Shown here one piece after another: positions 35,380 through 47,164 of a stretch of DNA of 64,000 nt. The notes below the pieces were generated by a model. That model saw only the letters and a program-made list of their open reading frames with translations. It ran no database searches and was not told the origin of the DNA. The stretch is taken from the NCBI RefSeq assembly GCF_027580225.2, contig NC_073357.2, positions 43,486,001 to 43,550,000 on the forward strand, read 5' to 3'. Numbering within the stretch: the first letter of the stretch is position 1; each line of letters starts with the position of its first letter. Both the position numbers and the translations under genes were made by a program. The stretch is from Misgurnus anguillicaudatus. Taxonomy: Eukaryota > Chordata > Actinopteri > Cypriniformes > Cobitidae.

Positions 35380-37461
35380 TAGTATAAAAAAATCATTAAA
35401 GTACATGCAATGCTTTTTCAATGAACTAAACTTTTTAAATACATTGTTCCTAAGTGAAAAATCAGGAAAAGTTTTTTTATATGTATGTTTTTGCCAAAAA
35501 TACTTGTTTTGTCATTGACCCACATACCTTATAGCAGTAGAGTGCAAATATTTAGACACCGAGTATGTGTATCCTGACTGGTTTCATGGAACAAGATCCA
35601 TGTGTCCATGTTTGGCCATTAAGAACAGAGCAGATGTTTTTACATCTCCTGTTATATGGCCTGGAGTCTGCAATTATGATTTTGCATTGCACCCGTTGAA
35701 GTGACAGGAACGTTGGTGTGCGCTTGCACAGGTGCGAGTTTTAATCACATAGCGAGAGCTGTGTTTGTCTGATGAAGCATTGTTTAATTACTCCTCTGCC
35801 CTCAGACTGAGCTTTTCACCCTCTCTCTCTTTAAAGGTGTGTCACAGCCTTCAGAAAAACAACATATTTGGCTCTTAAACGGGGGAACTAAAAGCTAGAT
35901 TTACAGTTCATCCTTTTTTTAGATGGTTGTATCTTATCCCCACAGCCTGCCGCATGAACTAATTCTGTATAACATTTCAATATAATGATATATAGAAATG
36001 ATGATTACCCTCTAATTCAATTGTATGGTAATCAAATTGTGGTAATGGTGCTTATTTGGTACCCCAATTTATAGTTTTCCCAGAAATCATTAAGCAATTT
36101 ACCCTTCAAATCACACACACACACCCAAACTAGCATTATGGTGTGTTATATGAAGCCCCAGCTGTTTGAGATGATGATGGTAGCAGAAGGACTCTTGTGA
36201 GAGTCATGGGTAAACACAAAGAGTCCTGGCTGTATTCTTCTGGACACAGACTTCTTTCTGTTTGCCAGGATCGGGATAAAGATGCTGGAATCAAAAGACT
36301 GTACTGAAACATATCCAAAGTTTGAGCCACATGTGTTTACCCTTAACCTCAACAAAGCCTTGTTTTCTGAATGCGTGAAATATTGGCCTGTCTGTAAGTT
36401 CTGGTACATTGTGATGAGCATTGGTACGGGGGCCTAAAGTCTGCAGAGCCTCCAGCGAGCACACTTGTCTTGTTTGTGCCATTTACTTGGTGCGTGACTG
36501 GAGCATGTTAACAATCTGATGTAATCACTTACTTTCTGTTTGCTTTCATAAAGGGTTTTACATGCATTAAATGCCGCAATGAATCAAGTCTGTGGATAGA
36601 AACGCCTAAGACCCCCCATCTGTGTCTTTTTCTTAATGTTCCTTTTCTTTCAGGCTGTGATAAATATTCTCTTTGCATGTAATATTTCCCTTATAAATAC
36701 TGATTCAGGATGCATTTATTGCTTACGGTTGTAAGCGGGGCCCAATATTAAGTTTTTGCCACACCTGCCGATGGTGGGTGATTTGAGAACATTTACCAGC
36801 CATAAATATCTTTTATTGGCCATGAAACTGTATTTCGCATTATTTTAGCGTAAAAATGTAATGTAAAAAAGTTTATTTGTCCTTATGACGGTGGGATTAT
36901 TCAGCTTTTATTTTTGTATCATATGTGAGATGAATCTACATTTACGTCTCTCTCTGTGTAACTGCACCTGTCGCAGTATTATTATATGTTTTATTTCTAC
37001 CGTATTTGTTATTTTAGCATAATCCAGGGAATATTCTAGGGAAAAAGATAAAGTTTAGATGTGTAACTTTAGGTTGCAACATATGTTGATCTTTAGACAG
37101 TTTATATATGTATGCAGACCTAAGATGCAAAACCCTCTAAGTGCGTGTTTTCTTGTAAATTAGCATTTTTTATCAAGCTCTTATGTTTAGGTTCAGTGAT
37201 TTCACTTTAAAGACAATGTAGAGGTTATAAGTCAGTCATTAAAATGACTCATTTTCACTTTAGTCATTTTGTTGGTATTTAACAAATTTGACTGTCTTTT
37301 GCTGCAAAACCCTCTAAGTACATGCAAAAAATCTCCACTTCTAACAAAGTCTAAGTAATTTTCCTAATAAATGTAAAATGGTCTCAAATTTGGTTAATAT
37401 CCTAATATATTCAGTAAAACTCTGTTTACTTGGTAAAAACACATCCATGACATACGCACGT
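35380..37461. other. Unique sequence with a regulatory-looking patch
   Basis: No gene seen. The patch at about 35600-35830 ('ctgcaattatgattttgcat', 'gtttaattactcc') has the mixed composition and homeodomain-like cores of a possible enhancer. An acceptor-like 'ccttttctttcag' at 36653 lacks a convincing exon. Confidence 0.35.
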
Positions 37462-37697
37462 CAGTGATGTGCGGGTCAATGTATAAACAACCTGCACCTG
37501 ACTGACATTTTCGATCCACTTCCTGTCCTGCATTTTAGTAGTTATTGTTTAAAATAATTAATTGACATCTTTATTTCAAACGACCCCATCGACCGTGACC
37601 TGAATATCATAAAAATGTTTTTTGATGACTCCTAACCGCTTATAACTGTGGGTGACCGCAGGCACCCGCTTATTTTGGATCAACCTGCGCATCACTG
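37462..37697. mobile_element. hAT MITE, CAGTGATG ends (236 bp)
   Basis: CAGTGATGTGCGGGTC at the left and the reverse complement of 'gatcaacctgcgcatcactg' at the right are TIRs. The flanks acgcacgt and acgcacac agree at six of eight positions. The interior matches 45367-45626. Confidence 0.85.
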
Positions 37698-39335
37698 ACG
37701 CACACTATTGTTCATCCACTTCCTCTGTGCACTTGGACTTTGCTGAAAAATCTTTTTATTTCTGAATGGCATGGGGCTGGAATTAAATGGATTTGAAGTG
37801 AAAGTATTTGATGAATGAACATGCTGAAATTGGTCATTTTTGATTGAGGTTGTGTTCAGTGGCATCTTTTGCATCTGATCTCATCGTGTCTTAAGTTAAT
37901 TCACTCACATGAATGACAGATCATTTAAACCCTGTATTATGTTACAGTTCCTTGTAAAGTTACCAACCACATTTTATTTACTCACCAAGCCAATTTTTAC
38001 TATATTTGCACTGCAAGTTTGGACCAGTTTGTATGTTTCCTGCAGGACTACCCAATAACTGTTACTTCATCAGTCATTCCTGCTTGAAACCATGTCCAAT
38101 GGGATCCCGCGGGTGCCTAGCTCTAGCAATGCAAAGAATCTCTTAATACTACTGGTTTTGTGGATGTGCATGACGTCACATTCGGCATGATACGAGGGGT
38201 ATGATTTCTGCATGCTTGAAGCCAGCTATCCTACCTCATCCAGTCACTGAGGCACAACTGATTCTTCCGCTACCCTATGCGAAGCACACACAGACCGGGA
38301 GTTTTCTACTGCCTTGGGCTGTGCAGCATCCACTTAGGCACTGACAGCGCCTGATAACCCAATCTCCATGGGGCCTGTGGCTGAGACACATCTAACAGAC
38401 CCATAGTGATGTGATGTAAGTCTTGTGTCTGTGTCCACAGCGGGCTTTTTATTTCTTTTTCTCCCCTTCCTGCCCACACTGTAAGTGCATACTGTCAGAA
38501 CAGCTGTATGTCTTTAGGAAATCTGTCTTTGATATGTTTGGAGTGAAGGCAAAACCACTCATTTCTCACTAGATGGATGAAGAGTGAGCTGAAAGGTCTC
38601 TGTCTGCACTTGATAGAGGCAAGAACTTGAGGAGAGAGAAAGACAGCTGGGAGGGAGTGAACGTGTCTATGTTTGATGAGATTAGCTTGCTGTTAATGGG
38701 GTAAGTGGTCCACCAGTGTTGCCGGTGTCATTCCGTGGAAGGAATTTCTCAGGGGTCAAGCTTTTCATGAACTAGCTCGATTATGTTTATAGACTTTTAT
38801 AGGTAAGAGGCCAGGTGTGTGAACATTTTCGAACAGGATGATCGTTGTCAATGTTATTGTTTTGTTTTAAAATCAAATGTTTTATTTTTGTCTATTTTTT
38901 ATAGACAAAACATATGTATCAAAGACAAAATAATAATTGACTTCAACAATCTTGTTTAAAGGCTTACATACACCTGACTCTTAATGCAAAGTGTTGCCTT
39001 ATTGAGCAACAGTAAATATTTGCAGATTTTGTAATTGTGTACAAGTCTTTCAGTTGTATTCAGTGTGAAAAGATAAATTTCAATACCATATAGTCTCAGA
39101 AGGATCCTGGTGGATTTCTTTAAAGACCAGTTGGCTGTTTAATGGCTCAGGAGAAACAAGCGTCTCATGAACAACTGTCACAAAACAAAAATAGTTGTTA
39201 ACTGCACAATATAAAGACAAAAATATAAGTGTTAAAAATATATAAGTGTTGCTGCCTACAGTTTTGGGAAGCCTGGCAGTCCAGGCTCTTGTGGCACTGG
39301 ACCCACTGATCCACTCCATTTCCATCCCTGTACTG
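37698..39335. other. Unique sequence, no gene seen
   Basis: A pyrimidine block at 38441-38480 lies between a 'tgtccacag' acceptor-like and an 'act/gtaagt' donor-like site, but it is itself polypyrimidine and probably intronic. Otherwise nothing is recognised. Confidence 0.4.
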
Positions 39336-39538
39336 CACTGAAAAAATGATTCATTGAATTTAATCAATTTTTTAAGGTAAGTGGTTGCAATCAATTTATT
39401 TAAGCTACATTTAAACAAAAAAGATTAGTAACGTAAAATAAAATATAAAACTTTTGTTTAAACGTAGCTGAAATAAATTGATTGCAACCACTTACCTTAA
39501 AAAAATTGATTACATTCAATGAATAATTTTTTTCAGTG
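39336..39538. mobile_element. Perfect-looking fold-back MITE, ~203 bp
   Basis: 'cactgaaaaaatgattcatt' pairs with 'aatgaataatttttttcagtg', and the arms continue through 'aaggtaagtggttgcaatca' and its complement to a short centre near 39430. Nearly the whole element is hairpin. Confidence 0.9.
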
Positions 39539-39830
39539 TGTTAAAAATAGCATTGCACAAAATATTGATGATCCATAAATGAAACTCTCCTTTTGAATTC
39601 TAGACTTCATGAAAATGCTCATACAAACTTCCAGACCTTCCAACCATATTTATTTGGGTTGTTTCAAGAAATGCCGCCGATTCCACAAAAACGCTATCTA
39701 AGTCAATTTATTTATATTATATATTTCACAATTGTTTAATTGTTTCAAAGCTGCTTTACATTAATAAAAGCAAGAGAAAATACAGTAAAATTGGTGGACA
39801 ACAAAAGTTGCAGAGTACAGTGCCTTAGAT

Positions 39831-41398
39831 CAGTGATTCCCATCCGGGGGTACACGTACCCCAGGGGGTACGTGTAGAGTTTCCAGGGGGTACGCGAAAA
39901 GATTTACATTTTGCTTTGATCTCATTTACTTTTAATAAAAATGTATTTCGTTTGTCCAGTCATTGACCTACGATTAATTTTTGTGAGGAAAGCACTGTAA
40001 AAAGGACAACTTTGTAATTTTAATCTTATCATTAATATAATTAGCCGTCAAGAGTAAATGCGCTGCATGATCCAAAACGCAATAGCGATGTCCAACTCAA
40101 GAACGATCTGACTATTTTTAATGAACCTAAATAGTTTCTAAAGATACAAAGTTTATTAACTATAATTAATGTTTAAATAATGTTATAATATTCATTCCCG
40201 CTGCCGTTGCATTTTCAAATTATGCAAAAAAACTTTTGCATTGTTTTTGGCTAACATATTTTGTCCCGTATGATGTCTTTTGTATTTATAGAGAATGCCT
40301 TAACACATTTTGATTCTCTTTATATTTGAACAGAATAATTTAATTTATTTGCACACTTTAATTATCAGTAACTTAAATTGAGATTTTAGTAAATTTAGGG
40401 CATTTACTAAAAAGGACGTAAGAGCTCAATTCCAAATAAGCGCCGGAGTTGAAAATTTGCGTGTGATTTACTACAAAGGCGCAAATAAAATACACAGGCA
40501 CAATAATGACATAATCACATTTCTCTAATGACCACTGCAATCTACTAAGAGCAGCGCAAATTAGTACAGGGTCGCAAATAAGAGACCTCGGCAGGACATC
40601 GCAATGAAAATGCGGACTGCAGAGTGTGAAATTCCAGCTAAGTAAAAGTACACTATGAACCGGAGGACGAAAGATGAAGGGTAAAATAAGTTTTGAAATA
40701 CCTGATTTTACTTCTCCTCGTGACTTCTCCTCCTCTTTTCTCCAGCAAATTAAACATAGCATGGCTTGGCAAACTATATATTTATTTTAAAGTATGTTCC
40801 TCTGGCAAAATGTAATACTCTCCTCGCATTAATGTTAATGTAGGAAAACTTCCACAAATGCATATGCAATAAGGTCGCAAAAATAACACCTTTTCAGAGC
40901 TAAATATCTATTGCGTGTCTTTAGTAAGTTCAGTCGTTATTTAACGCCAATATGATGGTTTGCGTAAGCTGTTAGTAAATCTGGCCCTTAAAGGGGTCAT
41001 TTGATGAATTTTTTTTAATTTGTAAAATACGTCTTTGGCATTCCCAGAGTCCATATGTGAAGTTTTATCTCAAAACACCCTACAGATAATTAATTATAGC
41101 ATGTCAAAATTGCCATTTTGTAGGCCTGAGCAAAATGTGGCGTTTTTGGGTGTGTCTTTTAAAATGCAAATGAGCTGATAAAATGCAAACACTGATCGCA
41201 ATGGTAGTGGTTTGTTGAAATAAACATGCTTCATCAGTCAGTGCTTTTTACTTTAATTTTAAAAATAAATTCATTAATTAAAATTACTAATTATTTGTCT
41301 TTAAAACACAACTTTGGTTTAGTTTCGATGAAGGGGTACTTGAGCCTTACTGATAGGGCTGTGGGGGTACTTAGGGCTAAAAAGGTTGGGAACCACTG
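39831..41398. mobile_element. hAT non-autonomous transposon, 1568 bp
   Basis: The left end CAGTGATTCCCATCCGGGGG and the right end (reverse complement CAGTGGTTCCCAACC) are hAT-type. A perfect 8-bp TSD, CCTTAGAT, flanks it (39823-39830 and 41399-41406). Runs of 'gggggtac' mark both subterminal regions. The interior hosts further repeats (a piece near 40385-40987 and 40988-41230). No transposase frame remains. Confidence 0.92.
40988..41230 (+). mobile_element. Partial copy of the 21693/55411 family
   Basis: It starts 'ttaaaggggtcattt' and runs to 'ttaaaatgcaaatgagctga' and 'gtggtttgttg', matching the left part of 21693-24331 and the reversed right part of 55411-55760. It lies inside the hAT at 39831-41398. 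Confidence 0.65.
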
Positions 41399-41460
41399 CC
41401 TTAGATTAAACTGTACTAGCAAACATAGTAATAATGTAGAATATAGAAGAGGGTTCTAAT

Positions 41461-41704
41461 TCAAAGGCGGTGTGCATGATCTCTGAAAGCCAATGTTGAC
41501 ATTTAAAATCATCTAAACAAACAGTAGGATCTGGACCTTCTTTTGATAGATCCTCCCCACACATACGCAACCCAGGCAATGATGTCGGTTAGTAGACATG
41601 CCCCTTATTGCTGATTGGCTACAAGTTTGTTTTGGTACTTGGCCGGACTCCCTTTTCCAAAGTATTTCTCAAAAATCATGCATCCCGCCTTTAAGCCAAT
41701 GTTA
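41461..41704 (-). mobile_element. MITE copy of the TTAAAGGCGG family, reversed
   Basis: The ends 'caaaggcggtg' and 'cccgcctttaa' plus the interior ('caatgttgacatttaaaatc', 'acacatacgcaa') match the reverse complement of 21769-21992. It lies about 55 bp beyond the TSD of the hAT at 39831-41398. Confidence 0.75.
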
Positions 41705-41892
41705 GCTGACCCCATAGGGGTTTAAAAAACTCAGAGAAGAAAAAAAAACACATTTTATTAAGGGAAAAAAAGTAATTTGGAGGGAAAAACCCTTGAACCC
41801 AAGCATCGATCCGATACAATTTTGTTAAACAAAACCTAGTTATGCCCACTATAGCTAACGCTAACACTGCAAATCGGAACTCATTTCTTCTT

Positions 41893-42136
41893 AAAGGAAT
41901 ATTCCATTTTCTTAAAAGAAAAATCCAGATAATTTACTCACCACCATGTCATCCAAAATGTTGATGTCTTTCTTTGTTCAGTCGAGAAGAAATTATGTTT
42001 TTTGAGGAAAACATTGCAGGATTTTTCCTCATTTTAATGGACTTTTATAGGGCCCAACACTTAATACTTAACTCAACACTTAACAGTTTTTTCAACAGAG
42101 TTTTAAAGGACTATAAACGATCCCAAACGAGGCATT
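41893..42136 (+). mobile_element. Truncated arm of the 10811 fold-back family
   Basis: From TTAAAGGAATATTCC through 'ctcaccaccatgtcatccaa' to 'cgatcccaaacgaggcattt' it matches the left arm of 10811-11649. The match ends abruptly at about 42136. Confidence 0.8.
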
Positions 42137-42342
42137 TTAGGAAGAGAGTGAAATCTGGAGCTACAAAAAATTACTGTATGTGGAAAATAATGTTTTTTAA
42201 CCATAAAGCATGCAAACACATTGTATTATACCAAATACACAAAATAACATTGTTTTTTTTAGCAATGAAATAGATGCTCTTTAAAGAGATTATTTTCTTC
42301 ATATGTAATATTTTTATATTCTTAGTTTTATTTGTTGCAATG

Positions 42343-42582
42343 TAAGGAATAATTGATGATGGGCTGTTGAATTATTCAAAAATAATGCACACCCAAGGTG
42401 GTTATGCACTGCGTGTGTGCATTATTTTTAAATATTTTAAAAGACCAGAGTCAATTATTTTGCTTATTCCACAGTTACCACAAAAATTGCTCTGTTGGCT
42501 ATTTTTAAGACATTTGACAGGTTAGGTGTGCAGTTTACCGAAAAATAATCAACATCCGTGGAACATTTCTCAAACAATCAGT
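42343..42582 (+). mobile_element. Repeat family 'aaggaataattgatgatggg', near-complete copy
   Basis: Colinear with 45235-46250 once the two hAT insertions of that copy are removed. The shared blocks are 'aataatgcacacccaag', 'agtcaattattttgctta', 'gacatttgacagg' and 'ggaacat'. It serves as the empty site for both insertions. Confidence 0.75.
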
Positions 42583-42698
42583 ATGCATTTGTTCATGTTT
42601 TATTAGTCTGAAACACACCATTAAATAATTCTGTCAGTTCATACAGAGCTAGTAGTATATACAGACACAGGTATCGGATCAGTACCCAGTGTTGGCCG

Positions 42699-43038
42699 TA
42701 GGCATGGGCTGGTTACCGGTTTCAAGGTATACCGAGGTTTTAAACAGTCAATGTTTCAAAACCACTAAAGCGTTTTGTGATATTGTTTCCAAAGGTATGA
42801 GCTGTGTTTATACAAAATTCATTAAATGATTAAGTCATGTGATTGATTTGATGTTTACATTTAATATACACTACAAAAATATTATATATTTTTTGAAACC
42901 ATATTATAATTTAAAGGCTTTATTTTTATCTGGCATTTGAAAATAACACATTTTAGTGTTGCAATGGCAATACCGCAACACGTGGTATTTTTGCTAAAGG
43001 TTATCATACCACCAGAATCTTATACCGGCCCATGCCTT
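42699..43038. mobile_element. hAT MITE, TAGGCATGGGC ends (340 bp)
   Basis: TAGGCATGGGCTGGTTACC and the reverse complement of 'ataccggcccatgcctt' are the ends. The flanks GTTGGCCG and ACTGGCCG differ by two transitions, fitting an 8-bp TSD. The flanking 'ggtatcggatcagtaccc' and 'gcccatcggtatcgg' suggest it landed in another hAT-like remnant. Confidence 0.75.
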
Positions 43039-43046
43039 ACTGGCCG

Positions 43047-44080
43047 ATATCCTGAGCCCATCGGTATCGGAAAGAGAAAATGGGTGTCGGAACATATATC
43101 GGAATATTTATCTCTCGCTCCGCCTTTCACGCCTCTAACACACATGGGCATACGTGAAAAAGCACGGTGAAATGAAAGTGGGAACTTTCACGCCACTTGG
43201 CCGGCACATGTGGACAACCCAGTGCCGACTCGCTGCCTCGCTGTCAGCGGCTGATAGCCAGGCTTTAATGGAAAAGATACAACCCAGCCAAGGACTGAGA
43301 ATCGTTTTTACGATAAAGTTATATGTTCAGCCTTGAACAACTGGGAGATAATGTTTGGCTTCATTATAATTCCCAGTGTGTTTAAACAGGCAGCCCAGAA
43401 TGCAAACAAAAGCAGATGAAATTTGAAAAGTATTATCAATATTGCAGATAGCAGATGCCCTTTCCAATCAGAAAAAGCATATCTCGAATGGCAAATTTAC
43501 GGTTGACTAGTTCATTCGTTTCTATTAGCTTGTTGCATGTTTCTTTCTTTCTCATATATATTTATGTCGAATTTATGAGGAGGCCAAACAAACTACCATT
43601 AGATATTCCTTTAATTCAGTAAGCTGGCCTCCTAAAGGTAGCTGGGTGCATTTAAAAGGCATTTGTTTGCTCTGACTGATATTTTTCTGAACTCCCTCCA
43701 AAGGACCATTCGTCACGTGCTCCGGCCACAGTCCAGCACGTTTGATGCTGTGTGTTTCTGTGTGTATGTATTACAGACAGAGGCTCTGTGTTTGTTTCTG
43801 TGAGCAATTCTTGTTGTGCACCACTGTGGCTCCTTCACACGCCACTCGACGTATTCAGCGATTCTCTTAATAGCAAGCTGCTGGAGCAAAATAATTGTCA
43901 TTTTCCAGCCACTGGGCCTAAAGTCATATAACATAATGAAATGTCAAAAAAAAAGAGAAGGGGTGGTATGTGTGCAATATGTATGGGTATGTATGTACAC
44001 ATTGGATAGATAGTATACATGTCTGTGTGGTTAAAAACCACACCAGCCAATAGAAATTCTTTGTAGTGATAGTTATACCA

Positions 44081-44118
<38 letters not shown>

Positions 44119-44452
44119 GCATAGGTATGAAGGGGTATTTGAGAATGCTAGTAGGGCAAAATGTCGAAATGTTGTATATGCCCATGCCAAAGTGTGTTTG
44201 TGCCGGCTGAGATATATATCTTGAGGATCCTAATACAACGTTCAATACAATCCTCCCAGATAGATTAGGCTGCTAACAGAGGAAGCCAAGGTGCAACGGG
44301 AACCATTGATATGTACCTCTGCACTAAGTGTTCTGGGACAGGCTGATGGGTTGATTTAAGCCAGGATGGGAGCATGTGGAGATAAATGTTAGTGATGTTT
44401 CTCTCTCCCTTTTTCTCTCTCTCTTTCCCCTCTCAATTTTTTTCTACTTCAG
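43047..44452. other. Unique sequence with a (GT)(GA) microsatellite
   Basis: A GT run (44081-44097) passes into GA (44098-44119). No gene is recognised upstream of the candidate exon. Confidence 0.4.
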
Positions 44453-44496
44453 CAGATCCATCAACTGCTATTGAGGGTAATGAGCAAGGCGTGGAG
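44453..44496 (+). CDS. Weak candidate coding exon (44 or 41 nt)
   Basis: A long pyrimidine tract (44400-44450) ends in a tandem NAGNAG acceptor, 'ttcagcag', giving two possible exon starts three bases apart. The exon would end in 'gtggag' before a good donor, 'gtgagc', at 44497. One frame through it is open and reads ADPSTAIEGNEQGVE; the frame stays open past the donor to 44607. This is the best splice-bounded open segment I found, but no protein family is recognised, no neighbouring exon is visible, and such matches occur by chance in introns. The tract's CT repeats may simply mimic a polypyrimidine tract. Confidence 0.2.
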
Positions 44497-44772
44497 GTGA
44501 GCACATTACAGCGGACTGACCTTGCCCAGAAAAAGTGTGAGCGAGTTAGATGCCCCCTGAAGCCTGTCCCCCCACCTGTAAAGTTATTACAGCCATCGTG
44601 TGAGGTTTGAAGGTGTTATGGGTAATTGTTTTTATCTGTTAATACATCTTACTACTAGATTAATAAACAGAACTAAAGGTATGCCATTCACAGGTACTAT
44701 CAAAAAAAAATTATGTTTCTTTGAGTGACCTGTTATGTCAACAGATGTGGTAGGAATCTATTTGAGAACTAC

Positions 44773-45138
44773 CCAGTCTTACAAAAATATGTACCTATAG
44801 TCACATAATTTTTTTTAATCTTTCTTGTGATACTGTCACAAATTTCCGTGTTTTTTTGTGACCGTACCACAAATTTCTGTTTATACTATTTTTTCTGATT
44901 TTTATATTTTCTGATTTTTAAACCATTGTCACCTGGCGTTAGGGTTAGAGTTGAGTTTGGGTAAGGATGTCATTATATGTAAATCTAACCCTAAACCGAA
45001 GCGACAATGGTAAGAAAAAAAGAAAAAGCAGTTGAGTAACCAATACGTGACAATGATACGATCACGAAAAATCGTGGAAATTTCACAAAAAGAATAAAAA
45101 AATTACGTGACTATAGGTACGTAATTTCGTGAGACTGG
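44773..45138. mobile_element. Palindromic MITE, ~366 bp
   Basis: 'ccagtcttacaaaaatatgt' and 'acgtaatttcgtgagactgg' are inverted ends, and the arms continue through 'acctatagtcacataatttt' and its complement. The centre carries 'ttagggttagag' and, inverted, 'taaccctaaa'. Confidence 0.85.
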
Positions 45139-45366
45139 AACTGTCGTTATTTGATGCTCATATTGATGCAAAAGCTACAATCTCTCAATAAGGTAGCATT
45201 GCCTAATGTGCCAAAAAGCTTTTCGAGTTATATGTAAGGAATAATTGACGATGGGCCGTTAAATTATTGGAAAATAATGCACACCCAAGTAATGCGGCAC
45301 GATGCAAAGTGTAGGTTGTGCATTATTTTCAAATAATTTAGAGGACCGGAGTCAGTTATTCTGCTT

Positions 45367-45626
45367 CAATGATGCGCGGGTCAATGTATAAACAACCAGC
45401 ACCCAACGTTTTCAACTAACCGCCCGCAACTCGGACTGCAAATAAAATTAAAAATAAATATTGTACCTGGCTCGCATTTTTTAAAAGTAGTAATTATTAA
45501 AATAGTTAATTGGCATCTTTATTTCAAACGACCCGACCGACCACGACCCGAAAATCATTAAAAATATTTTTGGATAACTCAGGACCGCAGGCACCCGCTC
45601 ATTTCGGATCAACCCACGCATAACTG
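45367..45626. mobile_element. hAT MITE (family of 37462), 260 bp
   Basis: The ends CAATGATGCGCGGGTC and (reversed) 'gatcaacccacgcataactg'; the interior matches 37462-37697. The flanks TTCTGCTT and TTCTCCTT agree at seven of eight positions. The paralogous empty site at 42343-42582 reads 'ttattttgcttattcc'. Confidence 0.88.
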
Positions 45627-45660
45627 TTCTCCTTATATCATGGTTACCACAGACATTGCT

Positions 45661-46130
45661 AATGCTGCATTTACACCAGTCGCGGTAGAGGCGTCAAGCG
45701 CGAGTGATTTCAATGTTAAGTCAATGTGAAGATGCGTTGACGCCCATCTGGAGGTCTTGCGGTTCGAATGAGGCGTTTAGCGTGGCGTGGTAGATGCGAT
45801 TCCGCCTCATTTGTGCGTCTAGTTCGGCGCTTATTTAGCGTTGCCACGGCAAACATGCGAGTTGGAAAATTTCAACTTTGGCGGAAAAACACGCCGCGTT
45901 AACCAATCAGGAGCTTGCTCTAGTAGTGACGTGATTACATAAAGCAAGCAAAGTCGCAGAAGCCCCTCCCATGACGCAAATTTCCGCGTGAATGTCTCGA
46001 TGACTAGAATTTCACGCGCCACTTTCACACGCGAATGAAACGAGTAAAATCAAACTGTTCAAGCGGCAAACTAGGCGCGGTACACGTGATTTTGACACCT
46101 CAAACACGGCTGGTGTGAACCCACGGTAAG
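45661..46130. mobile_element. hAT-like MITE with TTCACACCAG-type ends, 470 bp
   Basis: The flanks ACATTGCT (45653-45660) and ACACTGCT (46131-46138) agree at seven of eight positions, and the empty site in 42343-42582 reads 'aaattgctctgttgg'. The ends contain 'gcatttacaccagtcg' and (reversed) 'gggttcacaccagccg'. The interior is CpG-rich and noncoding. Confidence 0.8.
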
Positions 46131-46259
46131 ACACTGCTCTGGTGGTTATTTTAAAACATTTGACAGGTCAGGTGTGCGTTTATCGAAAATAATGCATACC
46201 CATGGAACATCCAATCAGATTACAGCATTCAACAGCCCCGTGGTATGAATATATTTGGT

Positions 46260-46415
46260 GTTCCTGTAGCTCAGCTGGTAAAGCATTGCGTTAGCAGCCT
46301 AAAACCTAGTGGGTTCCATTATAGGGCATACACCTGCTGATAAAATGTATACCTTGTAATGCACTGTAAGTCGCTTTGGATAAAACCGTCTGCCAAAATG
46401 CGTAAATGTAAATAC
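46260..46415 (+). repeat. tRNA-derived SINE, near full length
   Basis: Head 'gtagctcagctggtaaagca' (A box), 'gtgggttccatta' (decayed B box), a linker, then the shared L2-type tail 'ctgtaagtcgctttggataa' to 'gcgtaaatgtaaat'. It is the most complete SINE in the window and the reference for the split copies. Confidence 0.9.
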
Positions 46416-47163
46416 ATTAATACGCTGCTTGATGACAAATTTAGGCGTTCAGGATTGGCCGGTGGCTTGTTTTGATGCCTGTGTGTCTGGGTGAGAACTG
46501 AGAGGTTGCGGCTCTAATGAAGACACGAGTTTATTGACAGTGAAAGAGTTTGGCTGTATCTGCAGTGGGCTGCCTGCTGCCTGTGATATACTGGAGCCAG
46601 AGTCTAGTCAAGGCTGACATACACCATCCAGTGCTGACAGCAACCCCCCCAACACACACACACATGCACAGCTGCTCTGAAGCGGTAAAACACACACAAA
46701 TACAACTATTTTAGACACATATATTTACACATACACATTTATACTGACCTTCTTGCCTTTTACCGATTAATTCAGGGCATAAACATCATGTGCTCCGCTT
46801 AAGCTGGGGAAAGTTCCATGTGTTAAATATTTCTGTGAAATCTACTCCTCTTGCATGTCAAAACACATCTGTCAGCATTACAGCATCCAGACCCCTCAGT
46901 ATCAGCAAGATAGAAACACAGGATACAATCCCAGATGGGAATTTTTTTGGTTCCTGTTTAATTCATCTTTGCAACAGTGCATCGTTTCAAGTGCTATTTA
47001 TTTATATTCTGGACGCTCAGTTGTCGATTAGTTTTCTTGTTGTGTCTCTTCACGTAGCTAGACGTGAAAGTTCCAGTACACAAAAAATAGCCGAATGTTA
47101 TATTTTGGCCTTAACCTGTCTTAGCTGTATAACATGTGTCACTTTCTAAGAAAAAATGCACAG
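46416..47163. other. Unique sequence, no gene seen
   Basis: A short CA-rich run lies at 46652-46670. The 119-codon open frame at 46790-47149 resembles no known family and lacks splice or promoter support. Confidence 0.4.
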
Positions 47164-47164
47164 T

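Larger units (their letters stand above)
45235..46250 (+). mobile_element. Second copy of the 42343 family, hit by two hATs
   Basis: Flanks and internal blocks match 42343-42582. The insertions at 45367-45626 and 45661-46130 sit 34 bases apart and each is bordered by a near-perfect 8-bp TSD. The copy ends 'caacagccccgtggtatga'. Confidence 0.8.

Noticed and set aside
36654..36678. Microexon after 'ccttttctttcag'
   Set aside because: Only 25 nt with a poor 'cat/gtaata' donor and no family match.
38441..38480. 40-nt exon between 'tccacag' and 'gtaagt'
   Set aside because: The segment is itself polypyrimidine with no protein similarity; it looks like an extended intronic tract.
40373..40762. 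129-codon minus-strand frame as a gene
   Set aside because: It lies inside the hAT at 39831-41398, in repeat-derived sequence, with no recognisable domain or start context.
44938..45000. Interstitial telomere-like TTAGGG strings
   Set aside because: Only one or two partial units, in inverted arms of the MITE at 44773-45138, so they are part of that element.
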